This document shows, piece after piece, positions 1-5,946 of a stretch of DNA of 8,478 nt. The position numbers and the translations under genes are program-made. Location of the stretch: NCBI GenBank assembly GCA_946061355.1, contig CAMGRE010000108.1:1-8478 (forward strand), given 5' to 3'. The first letter of the stretch is position 1, and each line of letters starts with the position of its first letter. Source of the DNA: an uncultured bacterium (GTDB lineage Bacteria > Bacillota > Clostridia > Lachnospirales > Lachnospiraceae). The notes under the pieces were generated by a model. It saw only the letters and a list, made by a program, of their open reading frames with translations. It ran no database searches and was not told the origin of the DNA.

Positions 1-542
1 CAAAACGCCTGAAGGAGTGCTTCAAGCAGTTGGCCAAGACCATTCCGGTCGAGAAGTTCACCATACAGGAGGTTGTTGACGGGGCAGGTGTGATCCGACC
101 GACTTTTTACAATCATTTTCAGGATAAATATCAGCTTATGGAACGGATTTTCAAAGATGAAGTGATCGAGCCGGTACGGCCGCTGCTTCGTAACGATATG
201 CTCCATGAGGCGGTGGAACTGATCTTTCTCAATATTTTGCAGGAAAAGGAATTTTACAGCAAGATCTACCGGATGGAGGGGCAGAATTCCTTTGAGAGCA
301 TTTTGAAGGACTGTCTGTATGATGCGATCATCGATCTGACGGAGGAGTTTGCGGGCAATAAGGTGACGGGGTTCAAGCTTCTGGGACATGAGATGCTGGC
401 GGAGTATTATTCCCGCTTCTTTGTAATGTTCGTGCTTGCGTGGATGCGGGACGGTATGAGCGTATCTCCCAGAGAGATGGGTGATATGTTTGATTATATC
501 AAGGATCATTCCATGTATGAGATCCTGCGGGAGATGAAGTGA
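1..542 (+). CDS. TetR/AcrR-family transcriptional regulator, 5'-truncated by the window edge
   Basis: The reading frame is open from the first complete codon (base 3) to the TGA at 540-542, giving 179 visible residues. It therefore starts upstream of the window, and the TTG at 30 is internal. The visible N-terminus (KRLKECFKQLAK, then FTIQEVVDGAGV and RPTFYNHFQDKYQLMERIF) is a classic TetR helix-turn-helix. Helix 2 leads into the recognition helix with the family's TFYNHFxDKxxL signature. The rest is a helical C-terminal domain of about 130 residues, where TetR proteins bind ligand and dimerise. TetR proteins are usually 180-210 residues, so probably only 10-20 are missing. The ligand and targets cannot be read from the sequence. 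The next gene starts 23 bases after the stop and is probably co-transcribed. Seen: fold signature. Inferred: DNA-binding repressor. Confidence 0.9.
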   Translation, partial: KRLKECFKQLAKTIPVEKFTIQEVVDGAGVIRPTFYNHFQDKYQLMERIFKDEVIEPVRPLLRNDMLHEAVELIFLNILQEKEFYSKIYRMEGQNSFESILKDCLYDAIIDLTEEFAGNKVTGFKLLGHEMLAEYYSRFFVMFVLAWMRDGMSVSPREMGDMFDYIKDHSMYEILREMK

Positions 543-565
543 GAAAGAAAAAGGAGGTTTACGAG

Positions 566-838
566 ATGAATTTTTTTGACAAAGCGGAAAAGATATTGAC
601 CGAGACAGGACAGGGAATGGAGCGCAAGGCGAAGAATCTGGCGGAAGCGGTTCGCCTGAAAAATATGATCCACACCTGTCAGGAAGTGATCGATCAGAAT
701 TACAAGGAGATCGGGAAATCTTATTTCGAGGCGAATAAGGACAACGCGGACAATCCGTATGCCGATAACTGCAAGGCGATCGCGGATGCGATGACCGGTA
801 TGGAAGCGCTGAAGAAGCAGCTTGAGGAACTGGAATAG
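566..838 (+). CDS. Small helical protein of unknown function (90 aa)
   Basis: The ATG at 566 is preceded by AAGGAGGT (550-557) at good spacing. A GTG at 539 would overlap the tetR stop and place this ribosome binding site inside the gene, so it is not used here. The product is soluble, strongly charged and almost entirely helical, with no signal peptide or membrane segment. It begins MNFFDKAEKILTETGQ and ends in a probable coiled coil (EALKKQLEELE). Its start resembles small Clostridia proteins that continue into a C-terminal zinc ribbon. Here there is only one pair of widely spaced cysteines (residues 38 and 69) and no CxxC, so the ribbon is absent. It probably shares a transcript with the upstream TetR gene and ends just before the terminator at 857-893. 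Function is not known. That it is a real gene is well supported by the ribosome binding site and fit between neighbours. Confidence 0.8.
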   Translation: MNFFDKAEKILTETGQGMERKAKNLAEAVRLKNMIHTCQEVIDQNYKEIGKSYFEANKDNADNPYADNCKAIADAMTGMEALKKQLEELE

Positions 839-856
839 GAAACGGCCGTAAAAAAT

Positions 857-893
857 GTCAGGACATAAACCGATATTTATGTCCTGACTTTAT
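857..893 (+). terminator. Intrinsic terminator after the tetR/small-protein pair
   Basis: A perfect 13-bp stem (arms 857-869 and 876-888) closes a 6-base loop and is followed by TTTATT. An A-run at 850-855 precedes it, so it could also act weakly on the other strand. It lies 19 bases after the stop codon of the 90-residue protein and separates this unit from the ketopantoate reductase gene. Confidence 0.85.
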
Positions 894-1026
894 TAGGGGA
901 GGATAAGTATTACTTCTTCTTTGGTAACAAGTTTAATCAAAGGAGGGGGTCCATTTGATCATTCATAGTATTACCGGTGCAACAGGAAATATACAACAAA
1001 AATTTATTTTTACAGAGGAAAAAGAA

Positions 1027-1929
1027 ATGGAGATTCAGAGTATTGATATTGTGGGGCTTGGTGCCCTTGGCGTGATGTACGCGGATTTTTTTACCAAGAA
1101 GCTTGGAAAGGAACGCGTGCGTGTGCTGGCGGACAGCAGCCGGGTTGAGCGATACCGCAGGGATCAGGTGACTTTTAATGGGGACAAGTGCGATTTTCAG
1201 TATTGCGATGCTGCAAAGGAGAGCCGCCCAGCGCAACTTATTTTATTTACGGTAAAGTACGGCGCGCTCGCGGAAGCTATGGAGGAGGTGGCGCATCTGG
1301 TGGAGGAACACACGATCCTGCTCTCCGCGCTGAACGGCATCCGCAGTGAGGAGGATCTGGCGAGGCGGTTCGGCGCAGACAAGGTGGTGCACTGTATTGC
1401 CCAGAAGATGGATGCGCTCAAGGAGGGAAATACGGCAACCTGCGCCAATCATGGGGAGCTGGCGCTCGGTATCATGGGAGAGGACAGGAAAGAGAACCTG
1501 GATGCCGTGGTAGCTTTCTTTGAGAGGACGGGATTCTGTTATTCATGCCCGGAGGATATCCGACATGCCATGTGGAGCAAGCTCCTGTGCAATGTCGGCG
1601 TGAACCAGACCGTTACCTGGTATGCGGGAACCTACCGCACCGTGCAGCAGGAGGGAGAGGCGCGTGAGATGATGAAGGCTGCGATGGAGGAGGTGATCCT
1701 CGTGGCGAACGCGGAGGGCGTCGATCTGACGAGACGGGATCTGGAGCAGTGGGTGTCTATCATTGATACCCTGAATCCGGACGGCGAGCCGTCCATGCGT
1801 CAGGACAGCAAGGCGGGCAGGAAGACGGAGGTGTCGCTGTTTGCGGGGACGATCTGTGAGCTTGGCAGGAAACACGGGATTGCCACGCCGGTGAATGACC
1901 GCTTCCTGGAGCGGTGGGGAACGGCTTAG
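1027..1929 (+). CDS. panE: 2-dehydropantoate 2-reductase (ketopantoate reductase), PanE/ApbA family
   Basis: The family reduces ketopantoate to pantoate with NADPH in pantothenate and CoA synthesis, in the cytoplasm. From the ATG at 1027 the protein has 300 residues, normal for the family. A Rossmann glycine motif, GLGALG, sits at 10-15. LNG with Asn103 matches the family's conserved Asn. WSKLLCNVGVN gives catalytic Lys185 with Asn189 and Asn193, at the same spacing as Lys176/Asn180/Asn184 of the E. coli enzyme. SMRQDSKAGRKTE gives Ser256 and the catalytic Glu268. The position matching E. coli Asn241 appears to be Gly253, so substrate preference may differ; paralogues acting on other 2-keto acids are common. 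The start was chosen because GAGG lies 9 bases upstream and the glycine motif then falls at the usual place. An in-frame TTG at 955 behind a very strong AGGAGGGGG site would add 24 unusual residues. No terminator follows. Confidence 0.85.
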   Translation: MEIQSIDIVGLGALGVMYADFFTKKLGKERVRVLADSSRVERYRRDQVTFNGDKCDFQYCDAAKESRPAQLILFTVKYGALAEAMEEVAHLVEEHTILLSALNGIRSEEDLARRFGADKVVHCIAQKMDALKEGNTATCANHGELALGIMGEDRKENLDAVVAFFERTGFCYSCPEDIRHAMWSKLLCNVGVNQTVTWYAGTYRTVQQEGEAREMMKAAMEEVILVANAEGVDLTRRDLEQWVSIIDTLNPDGEPSMRQDSKAGRKTEVSLFAGTICELGRKHGIATPVNDRFLERWGTA

Positions 1930-1997
1930 ACCGGGCGGATTGCGGCAGTCTTGCGGAGCCTTGGAGACCGGACCGGACGATGAGAGCATTCTGCCGG

Positions 1998-2026
1998 TAG
2001 ACAGGCTTGACAAAATCTGATAGAAT
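1998..2026 (+). promoter_or_regulatory. Sigma-A-like promoter for the SEC-C gene
   Basis: TAGACA (1998-2003), a 17-base spacer and TAGAAT (2021-2026) each match the consensus hexamers at five of six positions. Transcription would start near 2033, leaving a leader of about 80 bases before the ATG at 2114. A TTGACA at 2007-2012 lies inside the spacer but has no -10 hexamer at a usable distance. Confidence 0.6.
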
Positions 2027-2113
2027 ATAGTCGCTAATAAGTTCGGTGCAGGTCGGAGCGGAACCGCGTAGACCGTAAGAAAATGATACAGATACAGAAA
2101 AGGGGAAATAGAA

Positions 2114-2620
2114 ATGGCATTATTGGAACAGTGGAGAGGAATGGCTTATGACGAGAAGGCCAACAAGGGAGATCTCCAGAGATTATGGGCTGATTACTTC
2201 CAGAAAGAGAAGGATATCTACGCAGAGCTTCTGAAGAATCCGGATGACGAAGTAAAAGGTACGGTGAAGGAGCTTGCGGAGAAATACAATGTCGACATTA
2301 TGACGATGACAGGTTTCCTTGACGGGATCAACGACAGCCTGAAGGTGGCAAATCCGATTGAGGAGATGGAGGAGAATACCGAGGTCAGCCTTGGATTCGA
2401 CAAGGAACTCCTCTATAAGAATATGGTAGGCGCAGGCGCAGACTGGCTGTACGGACTGGAAGAGTGGAACGACATTTTTGACGAGGACAAGCGCAAGGCT
2501 CTCTACAAGGAGCAGAAATCGTCCATGACGGTCGTGAAGGGCGCCAAGGTATATCCGAATGATCCTTGTCCCTGCGGAAGCGGCAAAAAATATAAAAAAT
2601 GTTGCGGTAGAAATAAATAA
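2114..2620 (+). CDS. SEC-C metal-binding motif protein (168 aa)
   Basis: The gene starts with ATG at 2114 behind AAAAGGGGAAA. Residues 1-145 are soluble, acidic and mainly helical, with no recognised catalytic motif. The C-terminus (151-165) is a complete SEC-C motif, PCPCGSGKKYKKCCG, with Cys152, Cys154, Cys163 and Cys164. This is the small zinc-binding module first known from the SecA tail, where it contacts SecB and ribosomes. The protein is far too short to be SecA and has no ATPase domain. Such stand-alone SEC-C proteins of about 170 residues are common in Lachnospiraceae, as far as I recall, and have no established role. A promoter lies upstream. The DUF1540 gene follows after 56 bases without a terminator, so the two are probably one transcript. 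The motif is seen directly; any link to secretion or ribosomes is only inferred. Confidence 0.88.
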   Translation: MALLEQWRGMAYDEKANKGDLQRLWADYFQKEKDIYAELLKNPDDEVKGTVKELAEKYNVDIMTMTGFLDGINDSLKVANPIEEMEENTEVSLGFDKELLYKNMVGAGADWLYGLEEWNDIFDEDKRKALYKEQKSSMTVVKGAKVYPNDPCPCGSGKKYKKCCGRNK

Positions 2621-2641
2621 TCTGAGGAAAGCCCGGCCATA

Positions 2642-2665
2642 CTAACAAGTGAAAAAATTTGTTAG
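2642..2665 (+). promoter_or_regulatory. Inverted repeat (hairpin) touching the DUF1540 ribosome binding site
   Basis: CTAACAA (2642-2648) and TTGTTAG (2659-2665) are perfect 7-base inverted arms around a 10-base loop. A possible G-U pair extends the stem inward. The right arm includes the first two bases of the AGGAGG site (2664-2669), so a folded RNA would partly cover the ribosome binding site. No T-run follows, so it is not a terminator. It could be a translational control element, a DNA operator or chance. Confidence 0.45.
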
Positions 2666-2676
2666 GAGGTTTGAAC

Positions 2677-2994
2677 ATGGCTCAATTGGATTGCGGCGTA
2701 CAAAACTGTGTGTACAATAAGGACAAGGCTTGCAGCAAGGGAGATATCATGGTGGGCGGCAAGCATGCCAGCACCAAGGACGATACCTGCTGTGAGAGCT
2801 TTGCCGAGAAGAGAGGTACGGACTCGTATGTCAGCGCTCTGGAACATCCCTGCAGAACCATCGGGATCGACTGCGAAGCATGTGAGTGTAAGTACAATAC
2901 GGATTACAGATGCTTTGCCGAGCATGTGGACATTCAGGGAAATGGCGCATGTAAGTGTGAGCAGACATGCTGTGCTACATTTTTAAAGAAATAG
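2677..2994 (+). CDS. Tandem DUF1540 cysteine-rich protein (105 aa)
   Basis: The ATG at 2677 lies 7 bases behind AGGAGG (2664-2669). The 105 residues include 14 cysteines and no signal peptide or membrane segment. Two copies of the DUF1540 pattern can be aligned. Copy one (about 4-42) runs LDCGVQNCVYNKDKAC, an IMVGG turn, then TCCESF. Copy two (about 62-102) runs IGIDCEACECKYNTDYRC, a VDIQG turn, then QTCCATF. Both have C-x4/5-C-x-YN, a central turn and a closing CC-x-x-F. Copy two has extra cysteines (Cys69, Cys92, Cys94). DUF1540 is a short family common in Clostridia, thought from its cysteine pattern to bind metal, with no proven function. It is probably co-transcribed with the upstream SEC-C gene. 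The promoter of the infC leader begins two bases after its stop codon. Confidence 0.87.
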   Translation: MAQLDCGVQNCVYNKDKACSKGDIMVGGKHASTKDDTCCESFAEKRGTDSYVSALEHPCRTIGIDCEACECKYNTDYRCFAEHVDIQGNGACKCEQTCCATFLKK

Positions 2995-2996
2995 TA

Positions 2997-3025
2997 TTGA
3001 CATGAGATCGGGGATGTGGTATGTT
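2997..3025 (+). promoter_or_regulatory. Promoter of the infC-rpmI-rplT leader
   Basis: A perfect TTGACA (2997-3002) is followed after 17 bases by TATGTT (3020-3025). TGG immediately before it (3017-3019) forms an extended -10. The expected start near 3032 is exactly where the leader's first hairpin begins. The -35 hexamer lies just after the DUF1540 stop codon. Confidence 0.7.
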
Positions 3026-3031
3026 CTTTAT

Positions 3032-3171
3032 GTTATGGAATAACAAGCAGAGTATCCGCTCTCACCCGGCAACGATCTGGTTCGCCGGTGTCAACAAGTT
3101 CCCGATACAGGATTTATCTTCAGATTTCCGATCGGTCATTTGAGTGGATAGTTATGCTATCCACTTTTTTT
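3032..3171 (+). promoter_or_regulatory. L20-type ribosomal protein leader with terminator/antiterminator switch
   Basis: An untranslated leader of about 140 bases precedes infC. Visible elements in order are a GTTAT/ATAAC hairpin (3032-3044) and a stem CACC(C)GGC/GCCGGTG (3063-3070 with 3084-3090, one bulged C). Its loop reads AACGATCTGGTTC. The terminator hairpin comes last. TATCCGCTC (3053-3061) can pair along nine bases, with one G-U, to GAGTGGATA (3142-3150), which contains most of the terminator's left arm. The two folds exclude each other. Firmicutes infC-rpmI-rplT operons are known to carry an L20-binding leader (Rfam L20_leader) whose RNA mimics the L20 site on 23S rRNA. L20 binding favours termination. 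Assignment rests on position, gene order and the switch seen here; a covariance-model match was not run. Confidence 0.82.
3144..3171 (+). terminator. Attenuator terminator inside the infC leader
   Basis: GTGGATAG (3144-3151) and CTATCCAC (3157-3164) form a perfect 8-bp stem with a 5-base loop, followed by seven T (3165-3171). It lies 41 bases before the infC start codon, so it acts as a conditional stop. It would also halt read-through from the DUF1540 gene, which has no other terminator. Confidence 0.85.
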
Positions 3172-3198
3172 CGCGTGAAAGCGCGGCATACATAATAT

Positions 3199-3215
3199 GG
3201 AGGTGTAAAACTATT
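3199..3215 (+). promoter_or_regulatory. Ribosome binding site and ATT start of infC
   Basis: GGAGGTG at 3199-3205 is a near-perfect match to the anti-Shine-Dalgarno sequence. It is set 7 bases from ATT at 3213-3215. No ATG, GTG or TTG lies at a workable distance, so the spacing fixes the non-standard start. Confidence 0.88.
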
Positions 3216-3719
3216 AGCGATTTAATGATTAACGAACAGATTAGGGACAGAGAGGTGCGTCTGATCGGAGAGGACGGAGAACAGCTGGGGATCATGTCTT
3301 CCAGAGAAGCCATGAAGCTGGCAGAGGAGGCAGGGCTTGACCTGGTGAAGATTGCTCCTACCGCTAAGCCGCCTGTATGCAAAATTGTGGATTACGGTAA
3401 GTTCAAATATGAACAGACCAGAAAAGAAAAAGAGGCAAAAAAGAAGCAGAAGGTCATTGATGTCAAGGAGATTCGCCTTTCCCCCAATATTGATACCAAT
3501 GATCTGAATACAAAAGTGAATGCGGCCAGAAAGTTCCTTTCCAAGGGTGACAGAGTCAAGGTTACCCTGCGCTTCAGGGGACGTGAGATGGCGCATATGG
3601 CAAACAGCAAACACATCCTGGACGATGTGGCAGAGAGCCTTTCCGATATCGCGGTGGTGGAGAAAGCCCCCAAGGTTGAGGGAAGAAGTATGACAATGTT
3701 TTTAACTGAGAAGCGCTAG
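3213..3719 (+). CDS. infC: Translation initiation factor IF-3, with ATT start codon
   Basis: IF-3 binds the 30S subunit, keeps it apart from 50S and checks start-codon and initiator-tRNA pairing. The product has 168 residues. The N-domain (1-66) contains EDGEQLGIMSSREAMKLAEE and IAPTAKPPVCKIVDYGKFKYE. A lysine-rich linker follows (about 67-80), then the C-domain beginning VKEIRLSPNIDTNDLNTK and including VTLRFRGREM. The start is ATT at 3213, 7 bases behind GGAGGTG (3199-3205). The first in-frame ATG (3225) is too far from this site and would remove family-typical residues. The GTG at 3144 lies inside the terminator stem and is rejected. AUU starts are typical of infC and let IF-3 limit its own synthesis, because the factor discriminates against such codons. 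rpmI and rplT follow in the same operon. Confidence 0.97.
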   Translation: MSDLMINEQIRDREVRLIGEDGEQLGIMSSREAMKLAEEAGLDLVKIAPTAKPPVCKIVDYGKFKYEQTRKEKEAKKKQKVIDVKEIRLSPNIDTNDLNTKVNAARKFLSKGDRVKVTLRFRGREMAHMANSKHILDDVAESLSDIAVVEKAPKVEGRSMTMFLTEKR

Positions 3720-3779
3720 TTTGTACAGTTAAAATATAAGTTTGTTTTTTCAGAATGAATTGATAGGAGGATTTAAGCT

Positions 3780-3977
3780 ATGCCGAAAATGAAGACAAGC
3801 AGAGCAGCAGCAAAACGTTTTAAACTGACAGGTACAGGAAAGTTAAAGAGAGCTAAGGCTTACAAGAGCCACATCCTGACAAAGAAGTCCACAAAGAGAA
3901 AGAGAAATCTCAGAAAACCTGCGATTACCGATGCTACAAATGTTAAGAATATGAAGAAGATTTTACCGTACTTATAA
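3780..3977 (+). CDS. rpmI: 50S ribosomal protein L35
   Basis: The 65-residue product is a full-length L35, a very basic protein of the large ribosomal subunit. It begins MPKMKTSRAAAKRFKLTGTG and carries the family's KSHILTKKSTKRKRNLRK core. The usual ending (KKILPYL) is present. The ATG at 3780 lies 9 bases behind AGGAGG (3765-3770). It sits 60 bases after infC and 20 bases before rplT, the conserved infC-rpmI-rplT order, and should share the leader control seen upstream of infC. No promoter or terminator was seen between infC and rpmI. Confidence 0.98.
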   Translation: MPKMKTSRAAAKRFKLTGTGKLKRAKAYKSHILTKKSTKRKRNLRKPAITDATNVKNMKKILPYL

Positions 3978-3997
3978 GTCGTTAGGAGGATAGAGAG

Positions 3998-4354
3998 ATG
4001 GCAAGAATTAAAGGCGGATTAAACGCAAAGAAGAAACACAATAGAGTATTGAAGCTTGCAAAGGGTTACAGGGGAGCAAGAAGCAATCAGTACAGAGTGG
4101 CTAAGCAGTCTGTGATGAGAGCGCTCACATCTTCCTACGCAGGCAGAAAAGAGAGAAAGCGTCAGTTCAGACAGCTGTGGATCGCCCGTATCAATGCGGC
4201 TGCAAGACTGAACGGACTTTCCTACAGCAAGTTTATGTATGGTCTGAAGCTTGCTGAGGTGGACATCAACAGAAAGATGCTCGCCGAGATGGCAGTGAAC
4301 GATGCAGCAGGCTTCGCAAAGCTGGCTGAGATCGCAAAAGAGAAGATCGCATAG
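3998..4354 (+). CDS. rplT: 50S ribosomal protein L20
   Basis: The 118-residue product is a full-length L20, an early-binding 23S rRNA protein needed for 50S assembly. The basic N-terminal extension contains MARIKGG and KLAKGYRGARSNQYRVAKQ. The globular RNA-binding part has RKRQFRQLWIARINAAAR and LNGLSYSKFMYGLKLAEV, both hallmarks of the family. The ATG lies 8 bases behind AGGAGG. It is the last gene of the operon, ending 24 bases before a strong terminator. In Firmicutes L20 is also the repressor of its own operon: when in excess over rRNA it binds the infC leader and favours termination there. The leader at 3032-3171 fits this. Confidence 0.98.
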   Translation: MARIKGGLNAKKKHNRVLKLAKGYRGARSNQYRVAKQSVMRALTSSYAGRKERKRQFRQLWIARINAAARLNGLSYSKFMYGLKLAEVDINRKMLAEMAVNDAAGFAKLAEIAKEKIA

Positions 4355-4378
4355 TATCTGAATGGACTGAAAATGACA

Positions 4379-4411
4379 GAGGTCTCTGCGGGATGCAGAG
4401 ATCTCTTTTTT
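4379..4411 (+). terminator. Terminator of the infC-rpmI-rplT operon
   Basis: An 11-bp stem (4379-4389 with 4395-4405, one G-U pair) closes a 5-base loop and is followed by six T (4406-4411). Confidence 0.93.
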
Positions 4412-4432
4412 CACGACGGCTGTAATAAAATG

Positions 4433-4472
4433 AAAACGGAAGTTTCCGCATCATCGCAGGAACTTCCGTTTT
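4433..4472 (-). terminator. Terminator of the minus-strand CxxCG protein gene, potentially bidirectional
   Basis: Arms 4433-4444 and 4461-4472 are perfect 12-base inverted repeats (AAAACGGAAGTT / AACTTCCGTTTT). With one bulge the stem extends by two G-C pairs. Read on the minus strand it is followed by TTTTCATTTTATT and lies 16 bases past that gene's stop codon. Read on the plus strand it also ends in TTTTATT, giving the ribosomal operon a backup stop. Confidence 0.85.
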
Positions 4473-4488
4473 ATTATTCATATTTACT

Positions 4489-5886
4489 TTACATGGATGC
4501 GCCGCAGCGGTCGCACTTGTTATCGTTGTTGGCATCGACATGTCCCAGTGCCGAGATCGTCGTTGTGTAGAATACGCCGCAGGAGCAGGCGCGCTTTCTC
4601 GTACCGCTCTCTGTACAGGTCGGTTCCAGTTCAATCGTGATAATATTGTAATTGTGCTCATGGATCTCCGGCAGTTTGTCGATCACCTGCTCTTCCGTCG
4701 CACCGCAGGTGCTGCAGACACGTTTCTTCAAGCCGGTCGTTTCCGTGGTGGCCTTGATCTCGGTGAACCAGTTGTTCCACCGGTGTCCCGTTGCAGCGGG
4801 AGCGCTCTCCGTGTAAGTGTTGCCGCATTTGCTGCAGGTATAGGTTGTGATCCCGTTTGTCGTACAGGTGGCGGGAGTCGTCACCGCGGATGTATAGGTA
4901 TGCGCGCAGGTGGAATCGCCTGAGCTTGAACTGCCTGATCCGGAGCTTCCGGAACCGGAACTGCCGGAGCCTGAACTGCTCGATCCGGAGAGCTTGGCTA
5001 TGGTTTTTGTCTCTGTTTTTCCACAGGTCTTACATGTTCTCGTCTGTTCACCCTCTGCGGAGGTGGTTGCCTCTTTGGTCGTCGTCCAGTCGCCCCAGTT
5101 GTGGTCGTAGTTGAGCGCCTCGGAGGAGATCGTCACACCGCAGATGTTGCACTTGATCTCTATTTTGCCGGGTTCGCCGCAGTTGCCTTCCGTTACGATC
5201 GTTTTGCGGCTCGGATGATTGGTTGCGGCTATTTTGGTCTTAAAGGTGCTTCCGCAGATTGAGCAGGTGAAAGTCTTTTCGCCCGGTTCTGTACAGGAAG
5301 CCTCTGATGTGATCTCATAAGTATAAGAGTGCTGATGGTCGACAACATCCTTTTTCTTACTGTTTGTTGAGGAAGTGTCCGCAGAAGTGAGCATCGGGAT
5401 CACTTCCTCCTTCAGGACACGTCCGCACACGCTGCAGCACTGCTGTCTCAGTCCGGTCTGTGTGGCGGTTGCCACTCTCACGGTAACCCAGTCGCCTGCC
5501 TTGTGCTCCAGGGAGGGGATGGAATCCACATAATAATCTCCGCAATAGCAGTCATAACGCACCTCGCCGTTCTCGGTACAGGTGGCGGGCCGTAAGATCG
5601 TAGCGGTATAAGTATGCTTGTGACCGTTCTCGGCGCTGAAGACCTCGCCTGATGTTCCGGACGGATCAGAGGTCCCCGCCGGTGCCTGATCGTCTGTTCC
5701 GGCGGTATCCGCATCCGCCGTGAGCACATCCACAGCGATCGTTTCGCTGGAAGCGGCAGTCTCTATGGCGGTGGTTTCATCTTCCGGTTTGACGGTATTG
5801 TAATAAAGAATGACTCCCGTGCCCACGATAGCAATAATGCCGAGCGCTACCAGAACACTCAGAAGTCCCCTGACGATATTCCCCAT
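4489..5886 (-). CDS. Membrane-anchored modular protein with CxxCG repeats
   Basis: Unknown function. The N-terminus has one hydrophobic segment (about 7-29: GLLSVLVALGIIAIVGTGVILYY), a signal anchor or uncleaved signal, so the rest should lie outside the cell. A Thr/Ala/Asp-rich stretch (about 35-85) follows, then about eight cysteine-rich modules of 36-43 residues. Type A modules read HxHxYT..PxCTxxG...C-x1/2-CG; type B read W..W....AttT..G....C-x2-CG...I.KL. A Gly/Ser linker (about 300-325) splits them. The protein ends GHVDANNDNKCDRCGASM. Such repeats are common in gut Firmicutes surface proteins. No LPXTG motif, SLH domain or catalytic domain is visible. The start at 5886 is preferred because the AAGGAG site is 11 bases away; the ATG at 5895 lies only 2 bases from it but would add just three residues. 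It converges with rplT and diverges from the VanZ gene. Confidence 0.85.
   Translation of the reverse strand: MGNIVRGLLSVLVALGIIAIVGTGVILYYNTVKPEDETTAIETAASSETIAVDVLTADADTAGTDDQAPAGTSDPSGTSGEVFSAENGHKHTYTATILRPATCTENGEVRYDCYCGDYYVDSIPSLEHKAGDWVTVRVATATQTGLRQQCCSVCGRVLKEEVIPMLTSADTSSTNSKKKDVVDHQHSYTYEITSEASCTEPGEKTFTCSICGSTFKTKIAATNHPSRKTIVTEGNCGEPGKIEIKCNICGVTISSEALNYDHNWGDWTTTKEATTSAEGEQTRTCKTCGKTETKTIAKLSGSSSSGSGSSGSGSSGSGSSSSGDSTCAHTYTSAVTTPATCTTNGITTYTCSKCGNTYTESAPAATGHRWNNWFTEIKATTETTGLKKRVCSTCGATEEQVIDKLPEIHEHNYNIITIELEPTCTESGTRKRACSCGVFYTTTISALGHVDANNDNKCDRCGASM
4927..4971 (-). repeat. 15-bp tandem repeat encoding GSGSS x3 linker
   Basis: Three consecutive perfect GSGSS pentapeptides are encoded here on the minus strand, within a longer Gly/Ser tract (about 4909-4989). 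The codons vary (ggc/ggt/gga, tcc/tca, agt/agc), so the amino acids are kept more strictly than the DNA. This suggests selection for a flexible spacer between two module groups. Confidence 0.75.
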
Positions 5887-5916
5887 GGCAGTCATGACTC
5901 CTTACAGAAAAAAGAT

Positions 5917-5946
5917 ATGTAATTATTTGGAAAACTGTAATTACAT
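5917..5946. promoter_or_regulatory. Inverted repeat upstream of the CxxCG protein gene
   Basis: ATGTAATTA (5917-5925) and TAATTACAT (5938-5946) are perfect 9-base inverted arms with a 12-base spacer. The right side also contains a perfect 10-bp palindrome, TGTAATTACA (5936-5945). The dyad lies about 30 bases before the likely start of the minus-strand gene, next to its ribosome binding site. It could be a repressor operator or an AU-rich hairpin in the mRNA leader. Confidence 0.45.

Noticed and set aside
905..915. 11-bp odd palindrome AAGTATTACTT before panE
   Set aside because: It is short, AT-rich and not placed on a convincing promoter, so chance is the simplest explanation.
1543..2013. 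Minus-strand open frame (156 codons) opposite panE
   Set aside because: It is antisense to the catalytic half of the reductase, has arginine- and leucine-rich shadow composition, and no recognisable domain.
4910..5110. Plus-strand frame with PELPEPEL-type repeats
   Set aside because: It is the antisense reading of the Gly/Ser linker of the minus-strand protein, so the repeat pattern is a by-product.
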